9,493 nt of DNA from Ktedonobacterales bacterium (lineage in GTDB: Bacteria > Chloroflexota > Ktedonobacteria > Ktedonobacterales > JADMIN01). Position 1 is the stretch's first letter; every line of letters starts with the position of its first letter. The translations under genes and the position numbers were made by a program. The notes beneath the pieces are model-generated. The model did not search any database. It was given only the letters and a program-made list of their open reading frames with translations, and was not told the origin of the DNA. Positions 1 through 7,006 of the stretch are shown piece after piece. Location: positions 1 to 9,493 of the forward strand of contig JAICKD010000070.1 of the NCBI GenBank assembly GCA_025928125.1. The letters run 5' to 3'.

Positions 1-2192
1 AGGCCGAGCGCGGCCCAGACATACCATGCCGACATCGTACCCAGATCGTCGTTGCCCGGCAGGCCAGTGGGCGAATTCTTGAACAGCGCATTCATGACGC
101 GACGAACCGCCGCCTGTGTCTTCCAGGGAGCGCCAACGTAGTCATACAGCCAGGGGGCGCCGAATGATACCTCATTGCCCATCCACGCCTGAGTTTCGCG
201 CGGCCCGGAATTGATCTTCGCGAGATACGCATCCAGCCGCTGTTCGGCATGCGCGCGTCCACCCATCCGCGTGATGAGACCGCCAGCATCGAAGGGGATC
301 ATCCAGGTGTACTGGCTGGCGGTGCCTTCGATGAAGCCGTCCGTGCTCGCGTCGTTGCCGACGAATGCGCCATCGGCGGTGCGCGGCTGAATGAAGCCGG
401 TCGCGGGGTTGAAGAGGCGCGACCACCGCGACGCCCTGGCGGCGAAGGTCTGCGCCGTGGCGGTATCGCCGACGCGCGCGGCGAAGCAGGCAATCGCGTA
501 GTCCGCGGTATAGTATTCGAGCGATGTCGCCGTCGGCGCGCCGACATGCGCGCCAAGTGGGACATAGCCCATGCGCAGATATTGCGCGAGGCCAGGTCGC
601 TCCTGCGCTCCTGGCGCCCCAACGCCTGGGCGGGTAGCGCCACGCACCAGCACGCGCAACGCCGCCTCCGTATCGAAGGCATCGGCGCCAAACGCCAGCC
701 CTTCGGCGAGAATCGCTGCGGCGGGATCGCCCACCATTAGGCCGGTGTCAATATTCGCCAGCGACCAGCGCGGCAGGCCACCGCCCTCCTGCGCGTCCAC
801 CACAAGCGACTGCATCATGTCACTCACCTGTTTCGGCGCAATCATCGCGATCAGGGGTATCTGCGTGCGGTAGATGTCCCAGCCCGAGAAGTTGGCGTAC
901 TGCGTGTGGCTGGTATCCGGGTGGACGCGCTGATCGAAGCCGCGATACTGGCTGTTGACATCGCTGAAGGTGTTGGGCTGGAGGAGCGCGTGGTAGAGCG
1001 CGGTGTAGAAGGTGCGCATGTCGGTGGATGCGCCGCCGGAGACCTGAATCTGATTCAGCATCGCATTCCAAGTGTCATGCGCGGCGGCGCGCATCGCATC
1101 GAAGTCCCAGCCAGGATTCTCCGCCGCCAGATTCGCCCGCGCGTTCGCGACGCTGACATACGACAGCCCGACCTTGAGGAGCAATTCGTTCCCGGAGGCG
1201 GGTGGAAAATCCAGGTATAGCCCGCTCTGCGATCCACGCGCCTGCCGCGCTCCGGGCGTCACGTTGCCGTGCCACGCGCCGAACGCGCTCGCCGGTCGGC
1301 TGAATTGCGCCACGAAATAGATGGTATAGGTGGACGAGAGCACATTGCAGAAGTGGCCGCCCTTGACCCAGCCAGCCACCTCGTTCGGGCCGACAACCTG
1401 CGCCTGCGCATCATAAACCGTCTGGATATCCGTACCCGTCTCGATGAGCAGTGTCTGCCGCTGGCCCTTTGGATACTGGATGCGCGCAAAGCCGCTGCGT
1501 AGCGTGGTCGTCAGTTCGACGTTGATCCCATTGCCCAGCAGGACGCTGTAGTACCCTGGCTCGGCGGTCTCGTGGCTGTGGCTAAAGGTTGCGCTGTAGC
1601 GTTCGCCGCTGGCGGGTGGCGCGGAGACCAGCGCTTGGGTGGTTGGCATGAAGGGGATATCGCCAGACACATTGCAGCCCGCGCCGTCGATGTGCGTCAT
1701 GCTGAAACGCTCGATGCGATGGTCGCTGTAGGTATAGCCGCTAGGGTCGAGCGCCCACGAGGGTGTCGGCCCGGTGTCGGGACTAAACTGCGCCATGCCA
1801 AAGGGCAGCGTCGCGCCGGGGAATGTCTGGCCGCCACTGCCGCCGTAGCCGAAGCTGCGCCCAGCCCAGTCGCTGCCGACGAGGGGATTGACGTATTGCG
1901 TCAACGCCATGGGCGCGAGTGGATCGCTGCCAGAGATTGCCCCGCTCGAAACGCCATGCGCGGAGGATAGTGGAGCGCCGCCGCTGATGGCGTTCTGTAA
2001 GTTTGCCAGATGGGTCGAGGAGATGGCAAGCAAGCTGCCGGAGACAACTATTACCAATAGCGACCAACTGATCCATCCTCGGAGCATATTCTTGCTCTTC
2101 ACCTGCCGCTGTGTCCAGTTCCGCACGCGTTTCAATCCATGAGGTAGCGTCTTGAGCACATGGCCCACGCGCTTCAGTTGCTGATCCTTCAT
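1..2192 (-). CDS. GH92 family alpha-mannosidase-type glycoside hydrolase, membrane-anchored, 3' end cut by window edge
   Basis: This frame is open for 730 codons from an ATG at 2192 to the left edge of the window, so the C-terminus is missing. GH92 enzymes are calcium-dependent exo-acting alpha-mannosidases with an N-terminal beta-sandwich and a C-terminal (alpha/alpha)6 barrel. Family signatures are visible: YVNPLVGSDWAG near residue 100, SMTHIDGAGC near 164-173, FSGWDIYRTQIPL near 435-447, GNEVSFGAPWLYDYVGAPW near 672-690 (E674 matches the catalytic acid of the usual GNEPS motif), and GLPGNDDLGTMSAWYVW near 710-726, which carries the general-base aspartate. A hydrophobic segment at about residues 39-57 predicts a signal anchor or signal peptide, so the enzyme should act outside the cell. 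The start is uncertain. ATG 2192 has GAGAGAGG just upstream; an in-frame ATG at 2243 would add 17 residues; ATG 2087 would give a compact signal peptide beginning MLRGWISW. Linkage specificity cannot be read from the sequence. Confidence 0.93.
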   Translation of the reverse strand, partial: MKDQQLKRVGHVLKTLPHGLKRVRNWTQRQVKSKNMLRGWISWSLLVIVVSGSLLAISSTHLANLQNAISGGAPLSSAHGVSSGAISGSDPLAPMALTQYVNPLVGSDWAGRSFGYGGSGGQTFPGATLPFGMAQFSPDTGPTPSWALDPSGYTYSDHRIERFSMTHIDGAGCNVSGDIPFMPTTQALVSAPPASGERYSATFSHSHETAEPGYYSVLLGNGINVELTTTLRSGFARIQYPKGQRQTLLIETGTDIQTVYDAQAQVVGPNEVAGWVKGGHFCNVLSSTYTIYFVAQFSRPASAFGAWHGNVTPGARQARGSQSGLYLDFPPASGNELLLKVGLSYVSVANARANLAAENPGWDFDAMRAAAHDTWNAMLNQIQVSGGASTDMRTFYTALYHALLQPNTFSDVNSQYRGFDQRVHPDTSHTQYANFSGWDIYRTQIPLIAMIAPKQVSDMMQSLVVDAQEGGGLPRWSLANIDTGLMVGDPAAAILAEGLAFGADAFDTEAALRVLVRGATRPGVGAPGAQERPGLAQYLRMGYVPLGAHVGAPTATSLEYYTADYAIACFAARVGDTATAQTFAARASRWSRLFNPATGFIQPRTADGAFVGNDASTDGFIEGTASQYTWMIPFDAGGLITRMGGRAHAEQRLDAYLAKINSGPRETQAWMGNEVSFGAPWLYDYVGAPWKTQAAVRRVMNALFKNSPTGLPGNDDLGTMSAWYVWAALG

Positions 2193-2397
2193 GCGCCTCT
2201 CTCTCGCTAAACGCGCGTTCCTGCGCGTTGTCTGCTCACGCATAGAGGTCTATCCTGCCTGAGCGCTCCGAATATGGCAAGCGAATGGGCCATTCCTCCT
2301 GATCTCTGTTCGCTACTGTGGCAGGGGACAATGTGGCATACTGTGAGGGAGTGTGATGGAGCGGTTACACGTTCAATGTTGCGTCGAGGGTTCTTCT
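2193..2397. other. Divergent intergenic region between the GH92 gene and the DUF433 gene
   Basis: No gene is supported here, apart from the possibility that the GH92 frame starts at 2243. On the plus strand CATACT at 2337-2342 resembles a -10 box, but the hexamer 17 bp upstream (TACTGT, 2314-2319) is a poor -35. The heptamer TACTGTG occurs at 2314-2320 and again at 2339-2345, a 25-bp direct repeat that could be chance or a weak regulator site. No convincing minus-strand promoter for the GH92 gene was seen. Confidence 0.3.
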
Positions 2398-2634
2398 ATG
2401 ACTAATCATCAAACGTCAGCCAGGATAATTGCTGATCCGAATATTCTTGATATTCTTGCTGGTAAGCCAATCATCGCCGGTACTCGAATCTCAGTGCAGC
2501 TTATATTGGAAAAAATCCGCGATGGCTGGACTATCGAAGACCTGCTTGATGACTACCCTCACCTGACGCGGGAGCAGATTGTTAGCGCGCTCGCGTACGC
2601 AGCCGACGTGATGAGCGCATCAGCCACGCCATGA
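2398..2634 (+). CDS. DUF433 (PF04255) antitoxin-like protein, 78 aa
   Basis: This is a short winged-helix-like protein of the DUF433 family, commonly the antitoxin partner of a DUF5615 PIN-like toxin. The hallmark core GKPIIAGTRISVQLILEK is at about residues 22-39 and is followed by DGWTIEDLLDDYPHLTREQI and an ALAYAA helix, so the domain is complete. The ATG at 2398 is preferred because GAGGG lies about 7 nt upstream. An in-frame ATG at 2353 would add 15 residues without family similarity. The stop overlaps the next ATG as ATGA (2631-2634), the usual translational coupling of this pair. Base composition is lower in GC than the neighbours (22 of 60 G+C in 2401-2460, against 43 of 60 in 3061-3120 of serS), which suggests horizontal acquisition. 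A toxin-antitoxin role is known for the family; for this copy it is doubtful because the partner is broken. Confidence 0.9.
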   Translation: MTNHQTSARIIADPNILDILAGKPIIAGTRISVQLILEKIRDGWTIEDLLDDYPHLTREQIVSALAYAADVMSASATP

Positions 2635-2684
2635 AATTGCTGATGGATGAGGATGTCTCGTGGCGTATCGCCGGGCGCCTGTAA
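2631..2684 (+). pseudogene. Truncated DUF5615 PIN-like toxin remnant (17 codons)
   Basis: An ATG overlapping the DUF433 stop opens a frame reading MKLLMDEDVSWRIAGRL and then TAA at 2682-2684. DUF5615 proteins typically begin MKxLLDENLS-xRLAxxL, where the Asp-Glu pair belongs to the PIN-like acidic site, and they are normally around 110-120 residues long. Only the first strand and part of the first helix remain. Reading past the stop gives LDGHLVIFGLAV, which loosely resembles the family's next stretch (GHDVxxxxxLGL). This suggests an in-frame nonsense mutation followed by loss of the rest against the 3' end of serS, whose stop is at 2733. The position, the ATGA overlap and the first 17 residues all fit the family. 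The claim rests on a short match, so a chance ORF is possible but unlikely. Confidence 0.65.
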
Positions 2685-2732
2685 CTAGATGGACACCTGG
2701 TTATCTTCGGCCTAGCCGTGATCTGTGCAATT

Positions 2733-3938
2733 TCAGTGCGCCAACGCCTCCATACCCATAAATGCACGTAGGGCTGTTGGCAGTGCCACCGAGCCATCGG
2801 CGCGCTGCCCGTTCTCCAGCACCGCCGCCAGCGTGCGGCCTAGCGCCAGTGCCGAACCGTTGAGCGTGTGAGGATAGCGAGGCCGTCCGCCGCCTTTTGG
2901 ACGGTAGCGCAGATGCAGCCCGCGCGCCTGGAATATGCCGCAGTCGCTCACCGACGAGATCTCCACGTAGCGGCCCTCGCCTGGCATCCACACCTCAAGA
3001 TCAATCGTCCGTTCCGCCGCGAAGGGGAGTTCGCCCGCGCAGAGCGCCACCACACGATACGGCAGCGCCAATCGCCGGAGCGTCTCCTCCGCGTCAGCCA
3101 GCAGCGTCGCAAATGCGGCATCCGCCGTCTCGGGCGTCGCGATGCGCACCAACTCCACCTTGTCGAACTGGTGCTGGCGAATCAGCCCGCGTTCACGCGC
3201 GCCAGCCGAGCCTGCCTCGCGCCGGAATGCGGGCGTGCAGGCGGTGTAGGCCAGCGGCAGCGCCTCTTCGGCAAGCGTCTCATCGGCGTGGAGCGCCACC
3301 AGTTGCGTCTCGGCCGTCGGGCTGAGCGCCAGCGCGTCCGCCGGGAGTTGATAGAGATCGTCGGCGTAGCGCGGCAGATGGCCAGTGCCTTCCAGAATGG
3401 TCGTTCGGAGCAGGTGCGGCGGTGCAATCTCGACGTAGCCACGTTCGCGATGCATATCGAGGAATAGCATCGCCAGCGCCCGCAGCAGCCGCGCGCCGTC
3501 ACCTACGAGCAGCGGGAAGCGCGGGCCAGCCAACTTCGTCGCCCGTGGCAGATCGAGGATGCCCAGCGCGGTAGCTAGCTCGTCGTGACGCTTTGGGGTA
3601 AAATCGAAGACTGGCGGCGTTCCCCAGCGCCGTAGCTCGACATTGCCTGATGCGTTGTGGCCTTCGGGAACGTCATCGCGGGGCAGGTTGGGGATACGCG
3701 CCAGCAGGCCACGCTGCTCCTCTTCGAGCGCCTTGAGCCGCGCCCGCATGTGTCTCAGCGCCCCTGGCTCGCTTTTGCTGGCAGCCAGCGTATCATGCTC
3801 GCTCGCCAGCGCCCGGCGCTCGGCGTCCAGCGCCAGCCAGCGCTCCCGCGCGTCGTAGGTCTCCAGCGCGGACCCACGCCGACGCAGTCCCTCCCAGACG
3901 CGTTCGGGGTGGCTACGCGCTAGCCGCTCGCTCAGCAT
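2733..3938 (-). CDS. serS: Seryl-tRNA synthetase (class II), 401 aa, short coiled-coil arm
   Basis: The enzyme charges tRNA-Ser (and tRNA-Sec where present) with serine in the cytoplasm, using ATP. An N-terminal helical arm (about residues 25-80) ends in the conserved RIPNLPRDDVPEG, and a class II catalytic core follows. Core signatures are GDGARLLRAL (146-155), GTGHLPRYADDLYQL, the serine-site TAE at 208-210, motif 2 AFRREAGSAG with GLIRQHQFDKVE (237-262), DLEVWMPG with YVEISS (E326), SDCGIFQAR, and motif 3 NGSALALGRTLAAVLEN (360-376). All catalytic motifs look intact. Total length is below the usual 420-430 residues, and the shortfall lies in the tRNA-binding arm, which appears about 20-25 residues shorter than in typical bacterial enzymes. 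The start is supported by AGGAGG 5 nt before the ATG. The gene lies downstream of the acylase on the same strand, 215 nt away, so it probably has its own promoter. No T-box motif was seen upstream. Confidence 0.95.
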   Translation of the reverse strand: MLSERLARSHPERVWEGLRRRGSALETYDARERWLALDAERRALASEHDTLAASKSEPGALRHMRARLKALEEEQRGLLARIPNLPRDDVPEGHNASGNVELRRWGTPPVFDFTPKRHDELATALGILDLPRATKLAGPRFPLLVGDGARLLRALAMLFLDMHRERGYVEIAPPHLLRTTILEGTGHLPRYADDLYQLPADALALSPTAETQLVALHADETLAEEALPLAYTACTPAFRREAGSAGARERGLIRQHQFDKVELVRIATPETADAAFATLLADAEETLRRLALPYRVVALCAGELPFAAERTIDLEVWMPGEGRYVEISSVSDCGIFQARGLHLRYRPKGGGRPRYPHTLNGSALALGRTLAAVLENGQRADGSVALPTALRAFMGMEALAH

Positions 3939-3946
3939 GTCGGCCT

Positions 3947-3990
3947 CCTGGCTTATGGAAGCCTTTACTCAATCGGCGTTTACGGCCAGG
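3947..3990 (-). promoter_or_regulatory. Possible alternative hairpins in the serS leader next to its ribosome binding site
   Basis: On the minus strand, GGCTT-CCAT-AAGCC (3950-3963) forms a 5-bp hairpin immediately before the AGGAGG ribosome binding site. CCTGGC (3985-3990) can instead pair with GCCAGG (3947-3952), which would disrupt that hairpin and reach into the ribosome binding site. The two pairings exclude each other. The stems are short and could be chance; no regulator or RNA class is recognised. Confidence 0.25.
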
Positions 3991-4099
3991 TTGGCGGATT
4001 GGTAACAGAGAACGTGGATCTCATCGTCGGCTCTCCTCACATGATCGCACATGAGTGTTAGAGGGCCAGACCTATCCTGGCCGTGCGCCGCGTTGGTCG

Positions 4100-4140
4100 C
4101 CTACCCCCTCCCCTACAAGGGGAGGGGGTAGGGGGAGGGG
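4100..4140. repeat. GC-rich hairpin repeat with a four-run G-quadruplex motif on the plus strand
   Basis: CCTACCCCCTCCCCT at 4100-4114 is perfectly complementary to AGGGGAGGGGGTAGG at 4118-4132, giving a 15-bp stem with a 3-nt loop. Continuing to 4140, the plus strand has four G runs (4, 5, 5 and 4 G, separated by 1, 2 and 1 nt), a strong intramolecular quadruplex motif. The element lies between the acylase stop (4154) and serS. In the minus-strand transcript no U tract follows the hairpin, so it is not a standard intrinsic terminator. Similar C/G-run hairpins are common dispersed intergenic repeats in high-GC bacteria, so this is probably one copy of such a family. Confidence 0.75.
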
Positions 4141-4153
4141 TTCTGGGATACCC

Positions 4154-6712
4154 CTACTTCTCCGGCTGCATGATGAGCAACGCCTGATTGTCTTTCGCGA
4201 TGGCCGAGGCCGTAAACAGCATCTTCTGATAGTGGCCCTGGTCCCACAGCGGCACGAGATCGCTATAGTGCGCCGAGAATGGCTGGCCCGACTCACCGGT
4301 TGTCGTCACCCAGACGGAATTATCGAAGTTCGAGAGGTCGATAATCTGGCGCATCGAAGGGACCGAGCGCTGGTTATAGTTCGCCGGGTCATCACTGAAG
4401 CGCCCGTCACCACCGACGTCGACTGTCGTGCTGTCGCCGGGGCGGGCCACAGGCGCAACGTCGAAGATCAGGTTGAGCGGGCTGACGGTGGCCAGCGGAT
4501 GCTCGAAGTGGGCCGTGTGCAATGCGCCCCACTGCCACTTGCCGGTGTCGTCGCCAAACTGCGCCCGGAGTGAGTGTACTGTGTCGGCAAGCGCCTTGCC
4601 AATCGCGGCGTCGCGCACCTGGTCGCTTGCGAAGAGCGGCGCCGGATGGCTCAGGCTGTTCACCAGCGTCGTGAAGAGACAGCTTGGCGTGGCATTGCTC
4701 TGGAAGATGCCGTAGAGGTCTTTGCCCAACAGCGGCTCGACGGTCTCGCGCAGCAATGTGCCAGCCGCCACTTCGTAGACCGTCGCCGCCGTGCTATTGC
4801 GGGTCATCGTGAAGCCCCAGTTTTGCAGCAGGTCCGCCGCCTTCGCCGCGTCACCGCCCGCTGCCTGGCCTGCCTGGATGAACGAGGGTACAAGCTGGCT
4901 GGCTGGAATCGAATAGACATCGTTCTGAATCTGTTCGATATCGTTTACACTCAGCTTGTCCTTGCTCGTCAGCAGGTCGTCGATGCGCCGCGCGCGATAG
5001 CCGCAGTCCCAGTCGTTGGTGACGTAGACCGGGTAATCGCTCGGCACGATGCGGTTGTTGGCGGTCGCGATCAGGTGCGTATTGGGATTGTAGAGCGTCG
5101 GCATCTCATTCTGCGGGACGACGCCCTGCCAGTCATGGTCCGAGGCGCTGCCAGCGACCGGCAGCAGCCCGTTAGCCGCGGGACGGATCGGCAGCACGCC
5201 CGACATACGATAGCCGATGTTGCCGTAGATGTCGGCGTAGACGAAGTTCTGGCTGATCGAGATGTTCGCGATGGCGCCGAGGAACTCATACCAGTTGCGC
5301 GCGAAGTTGAGCTGGAAGAATCCCCGGAAGCTGTAGGTGGGCTGGAGCGCCGTCCACTTCAGCGAGACCGGCGGATACTTCTTCAGGTCGTCTAGCCCGC
5401 TGTTGATGATCGGCCCGTGGATGGTGCTGCTGATCGTGATGGTCTTGCTGCCGCCGCCACGGATGTGGATGACCTGCTGGCGCGTCTGCAACGGCTCCCA
5501 GGCGCGGTCATAGAGATACTGGCCGGGGTGGCTGGTCGGGTCGAGATTTTCGAGATAGAGGTCGGTGTTGTCGGCGCCGACATTGGTCACGCCCCAGGCG
5601 ATATAGTCATTGTGGCCAATCACGATGCCCGGCTCACCGGGGAAGGTGAAGCCGATCTCGTCCAGCCCGCCGCCACGCAGCGCGACCTCATACCAGACGG
5701 ACGGCATGTTAATACCCAGGTGGGGATCGTTCGCCAGCAGCGGCTTGCCGGTGGTCGTATGCGTGCCGTCCACCACCCAGTCGTTGCTGCCAAGCGCGTC
5801 GCGGACATCGCCGAGAATCTGGCGCAGGAACACAGTTCCCTTGAGCAGATTGGGTGAGAGCGCCACCGTCTCCTCGACCGCCTCAGGCGCGGTTGCCTTG
5901 CTGCTCGCACCGGACTCCTGTGGTGGCGCGGCGGTTCCCGGGCTGGCGAACAGCGTTGGGTTGGCGGACGGATACTGCGGGAAGAGCGCTGATGCGATGA
6001 GCGGGCCGACCTTGTTGGTGACCATCGCGCGCGTATATTTGGTACCCCAGGTGCTATCGAGCGAGAGCGCCACCACGCGCCCATACGCCAGGCTATCCAG
6101 CGGGGTCCATTTCTGCGGCGTGACGCCAAGGATCGTGAACTCCAGCGGCAGACTGTTCTGGTGGCCCTCCAGGAACGCATTGACGCCATCCGAATACGCG
6201 GTCAACATTTGCAACGTGCGGGCGTCGAGGTTCGCCTCCTCGTAGCGGGCCGCACTGTAGAGATCGAGCGTGCGCAGCAGAATGTCAGTATCGAGAATGC
6301 TGTCATCCTCACCTGCGCCGAACATCTCTGCCAGCCGTCCCTGCGCGACCCGTCGGTTGAACTCCATCTGGAAGAGCCGGTCCTGCGCGGTGACGTAGCC
6401 TTCGGCAAAGGCGACATCATGCACATCGTCGCCGGTGATATGTGGAACCCCCCACGAATCGCGCAGCACCGAGACCTTACTGTCCAGCCCTTTGACACTC
6501 AGCGTGCCAGTCGTCTGTGGTAGCGTCCGCTGGACAAACCAGACCGACGTGGTCCCGGCAAGCGCCGCCAGTATGACTACGGTAATAGCCAAGCCGAGCA
6601 ACACGCGGAAAACGATACGGCCAACCCTGCGTTGGCGAGCGGGGACGGCGGGAGTCACAGGGGCGGCGGGCGTTATAGGAGCAGGCTGGCCGATGGGGGG
6701 AGTTGAACTCAT
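4154..6712 (-). CDS. Penicillin acylase family (PF01804) Ntn hydrolase, membrane-anchored, 852 aa
   Basis: Members hydrolyse amide bonds (beta-lactam side chains, acyl-homoserine lactones, cyclic lipopeptides and others) after self-cleavage into alpha and beta chains. An Ala/Pro-rich cytoplasmic tail (1-25) is followed by one membrane segment (about 31-53), so the enzyme should face outwards. The alpha-chain core (DSWGVPHI, AEGYVTAQDRLFQMEFNRR) precedes a low-complexity linker near 255-285. The beta chain would begin at Ser309 in GSNDWVV, the nucleophile created by autoprocessing. LLANDPHLG, PGIVIGHNDYIAWGVT, TANNR (Asn 552-553, the oxyanion-hole region) and the C-terminal GESGQPFSAHYSDLVPLW block are all present, so the enzyme looks complete. 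The ATG at 6712 is chosen because it places the anchor at the usual depth; a GTG at 6763 would add 17 residues. Neither has a strong ribosome binding site. The substrate cannot be read from the sequence. A promoter with a palindromic spacer lies upstream. Confidence 0.93.
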   Translation of the reverse strand: MSSTPPIGQPAPITPAAPVTPAVPARQRRVGRIVFRVLLGLAITVVILAALAGTTSVWFVQRTLPQTTGTLSVKGLDSKVSVLRDSWGVPHITGDDVHDVAFAEGYVTAQDRLFQMEFNRRVAQGRLAEMFGAGEDDSILDTDILLRTLDLYSAARYEEANLDARTLQMLTAYSDGVNAFLEGHQNSLPLEFTILGVTPQKWTPLDSLAYGRVVALSLDSTWGTKYTRAMVTNKVGPLIASALFPQYPSANPTLFASPGTAAPPQESGASSKATAPEAVEETVALSPNLLKGTVFLRQILGDVRDALGSNDWVVDGTHTTTGKPLLANDPHLGINMPSVWYEVALRGGGLDEIGFTFPGEPGIVIGHNDYIAWGVTNVGADNTDLYLENLDPTSHPGQYLYDRAWEPLQTRQQVIHIRGGGSKTITISSTIHGPIINSGLDDLKKYPPVSLKWTALQPTYSFRGFFQLNFARNWYEFLGAIANISISQNFVYADIYGNIGYRMSGVLPIRPAANGLLPVAGSASDHDWQGVVPQNEMPTLYNPNTHLIATANNRIVPSDYPVYVTNDWDCGYRARRIDDLLTSKDKLSVNDIEQIQNDVYSIPASQLVPSFIQAGQAAGGDAAKAADLLQNWGFTMTRNSTAATVYEVAAGTLLRETVEPLLGKDLYGIFQSNATPSCLFTTLVNSLSHPAPLFASDQVRDAAIGKALADTVHSLRAQFGDDTGKWQWGALHTAHFEHPLATVSPLNLIFDVAPVARPGDSTTVDVGGDGRFSDDPANYNQRSVPSMRQIIDLSNFDNSVWVTTTGESGQPFSAHYSDLVPLWDQGHYQKMLFTASAIAKDNQALLIMQPEK

Positions 6713-6851
6713 GGCGAATATCACTTCACTATCGTTGGAGTGCGCGAACCGTATGCCCACCACATGAAGGCACGTGCCGCCAGTCTAACAGGCGATGGCG
6801 TCACCCGGCAAGAGGGGAGATATGTCCGCTGGCGGAATGCGCTCGAAATAG

Positions 6852-6880
6852 TATATATTCGATATATCGAGATACGACAA
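6852..6880 (-). promoter_or_regulatory. Predicted sigma70-type promoter of the acylase gene with a palindromic operator in its spacer
   Basis: On the minus strand TTGTCG (6875-6880) and TATATA (6852-6857) are separated by exactly 17 bp, matching the -35/-10 arrangement for transcription towards the acylase gene. The spacer contains the perfect 12-bp palindrome TCGATATATCGA (6859-6870). A repressor bound there would cover both boxes. The expected transcription start near 6845 would give a leader of about 130 nt before the ATG at 6712. AT-rich palindromes of this kind suit PadR- or GntR-type repressors, but no regulator gene lies in the window, so the regulator is unknown. Confidence 0.55.
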
Positions 6881-6923
6881 AAGTCATAGACGAGACATTT
6901 CCTTCGTCACATCACTTTGTCGT
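6874..6923. repeat. Nested inverted repeat in the divergent control region
   Basis: ACGACAAA (6874-6881) is the reverse complement of TTTGTCGT (6916-6923). AGT (6882-6884) and ACT (6914-6916) could extend the stem past a bulged A. Inside, GACGA (6889-6893) pairs with TCGTC (6904-6908). The left outer arm contains the acylase -35 box. The right arm carries the same TTGTCG on the plus strand (6917-6922), upstream of TATACT (6934-6939), but that spacing (11 bp) is too short for a normal promoter. The dyad may be a regulator site shared by the two divergent genes. Confidence 0.45.
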
Positions 6924-7006
6924 CTGCTGGACGTATACTATGGAGCGAGAACGGATTTATCGCCCCGCCGCCAGGCTATCGGCGCTCGGCTCGAGGAGCA
7001 GAGGAT

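Noticed and set aside
2230..2315. Minus-strand mini-ORF just after AGGAGGA (ATG at about 2295), ending upstream of the GH92 start
   Set aside because: The AGGAGG lies only one base from the ATG, which is too close for initiation, and the peptide has no recognisable features.
2868..3467. Plus-strand open frame of 199 codons opposite serS
   Set aside because: It is a shadow frame of the synthetase gene with Arg-rich low-information sequence and no ribosome binding site.
3939..4153. T-box riboswitch upstream of serS
   Set aside because: No T-box consensus (AGGGTGGNACCGCG-like) or antiterminator/terminator pair was found in the 215-nt gap.
4574..5395. Long plus-strand open frame (273 codons) inside the acylase gene
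   Set aside because: It is antisense to a clearly coding gene with all family motifs, rich in Arg/Val as expected for high-GC shadow frames, and matches no known protein.
6917..6941. Plus-strand promoter TTGTCG...TATACT for the small membrane protein gene
   Set aside because: The spacing is 11 bp (13 bp for TACTAT), too short for sigma70. TATACT may be a real -10, but its -35 cannot be identified.
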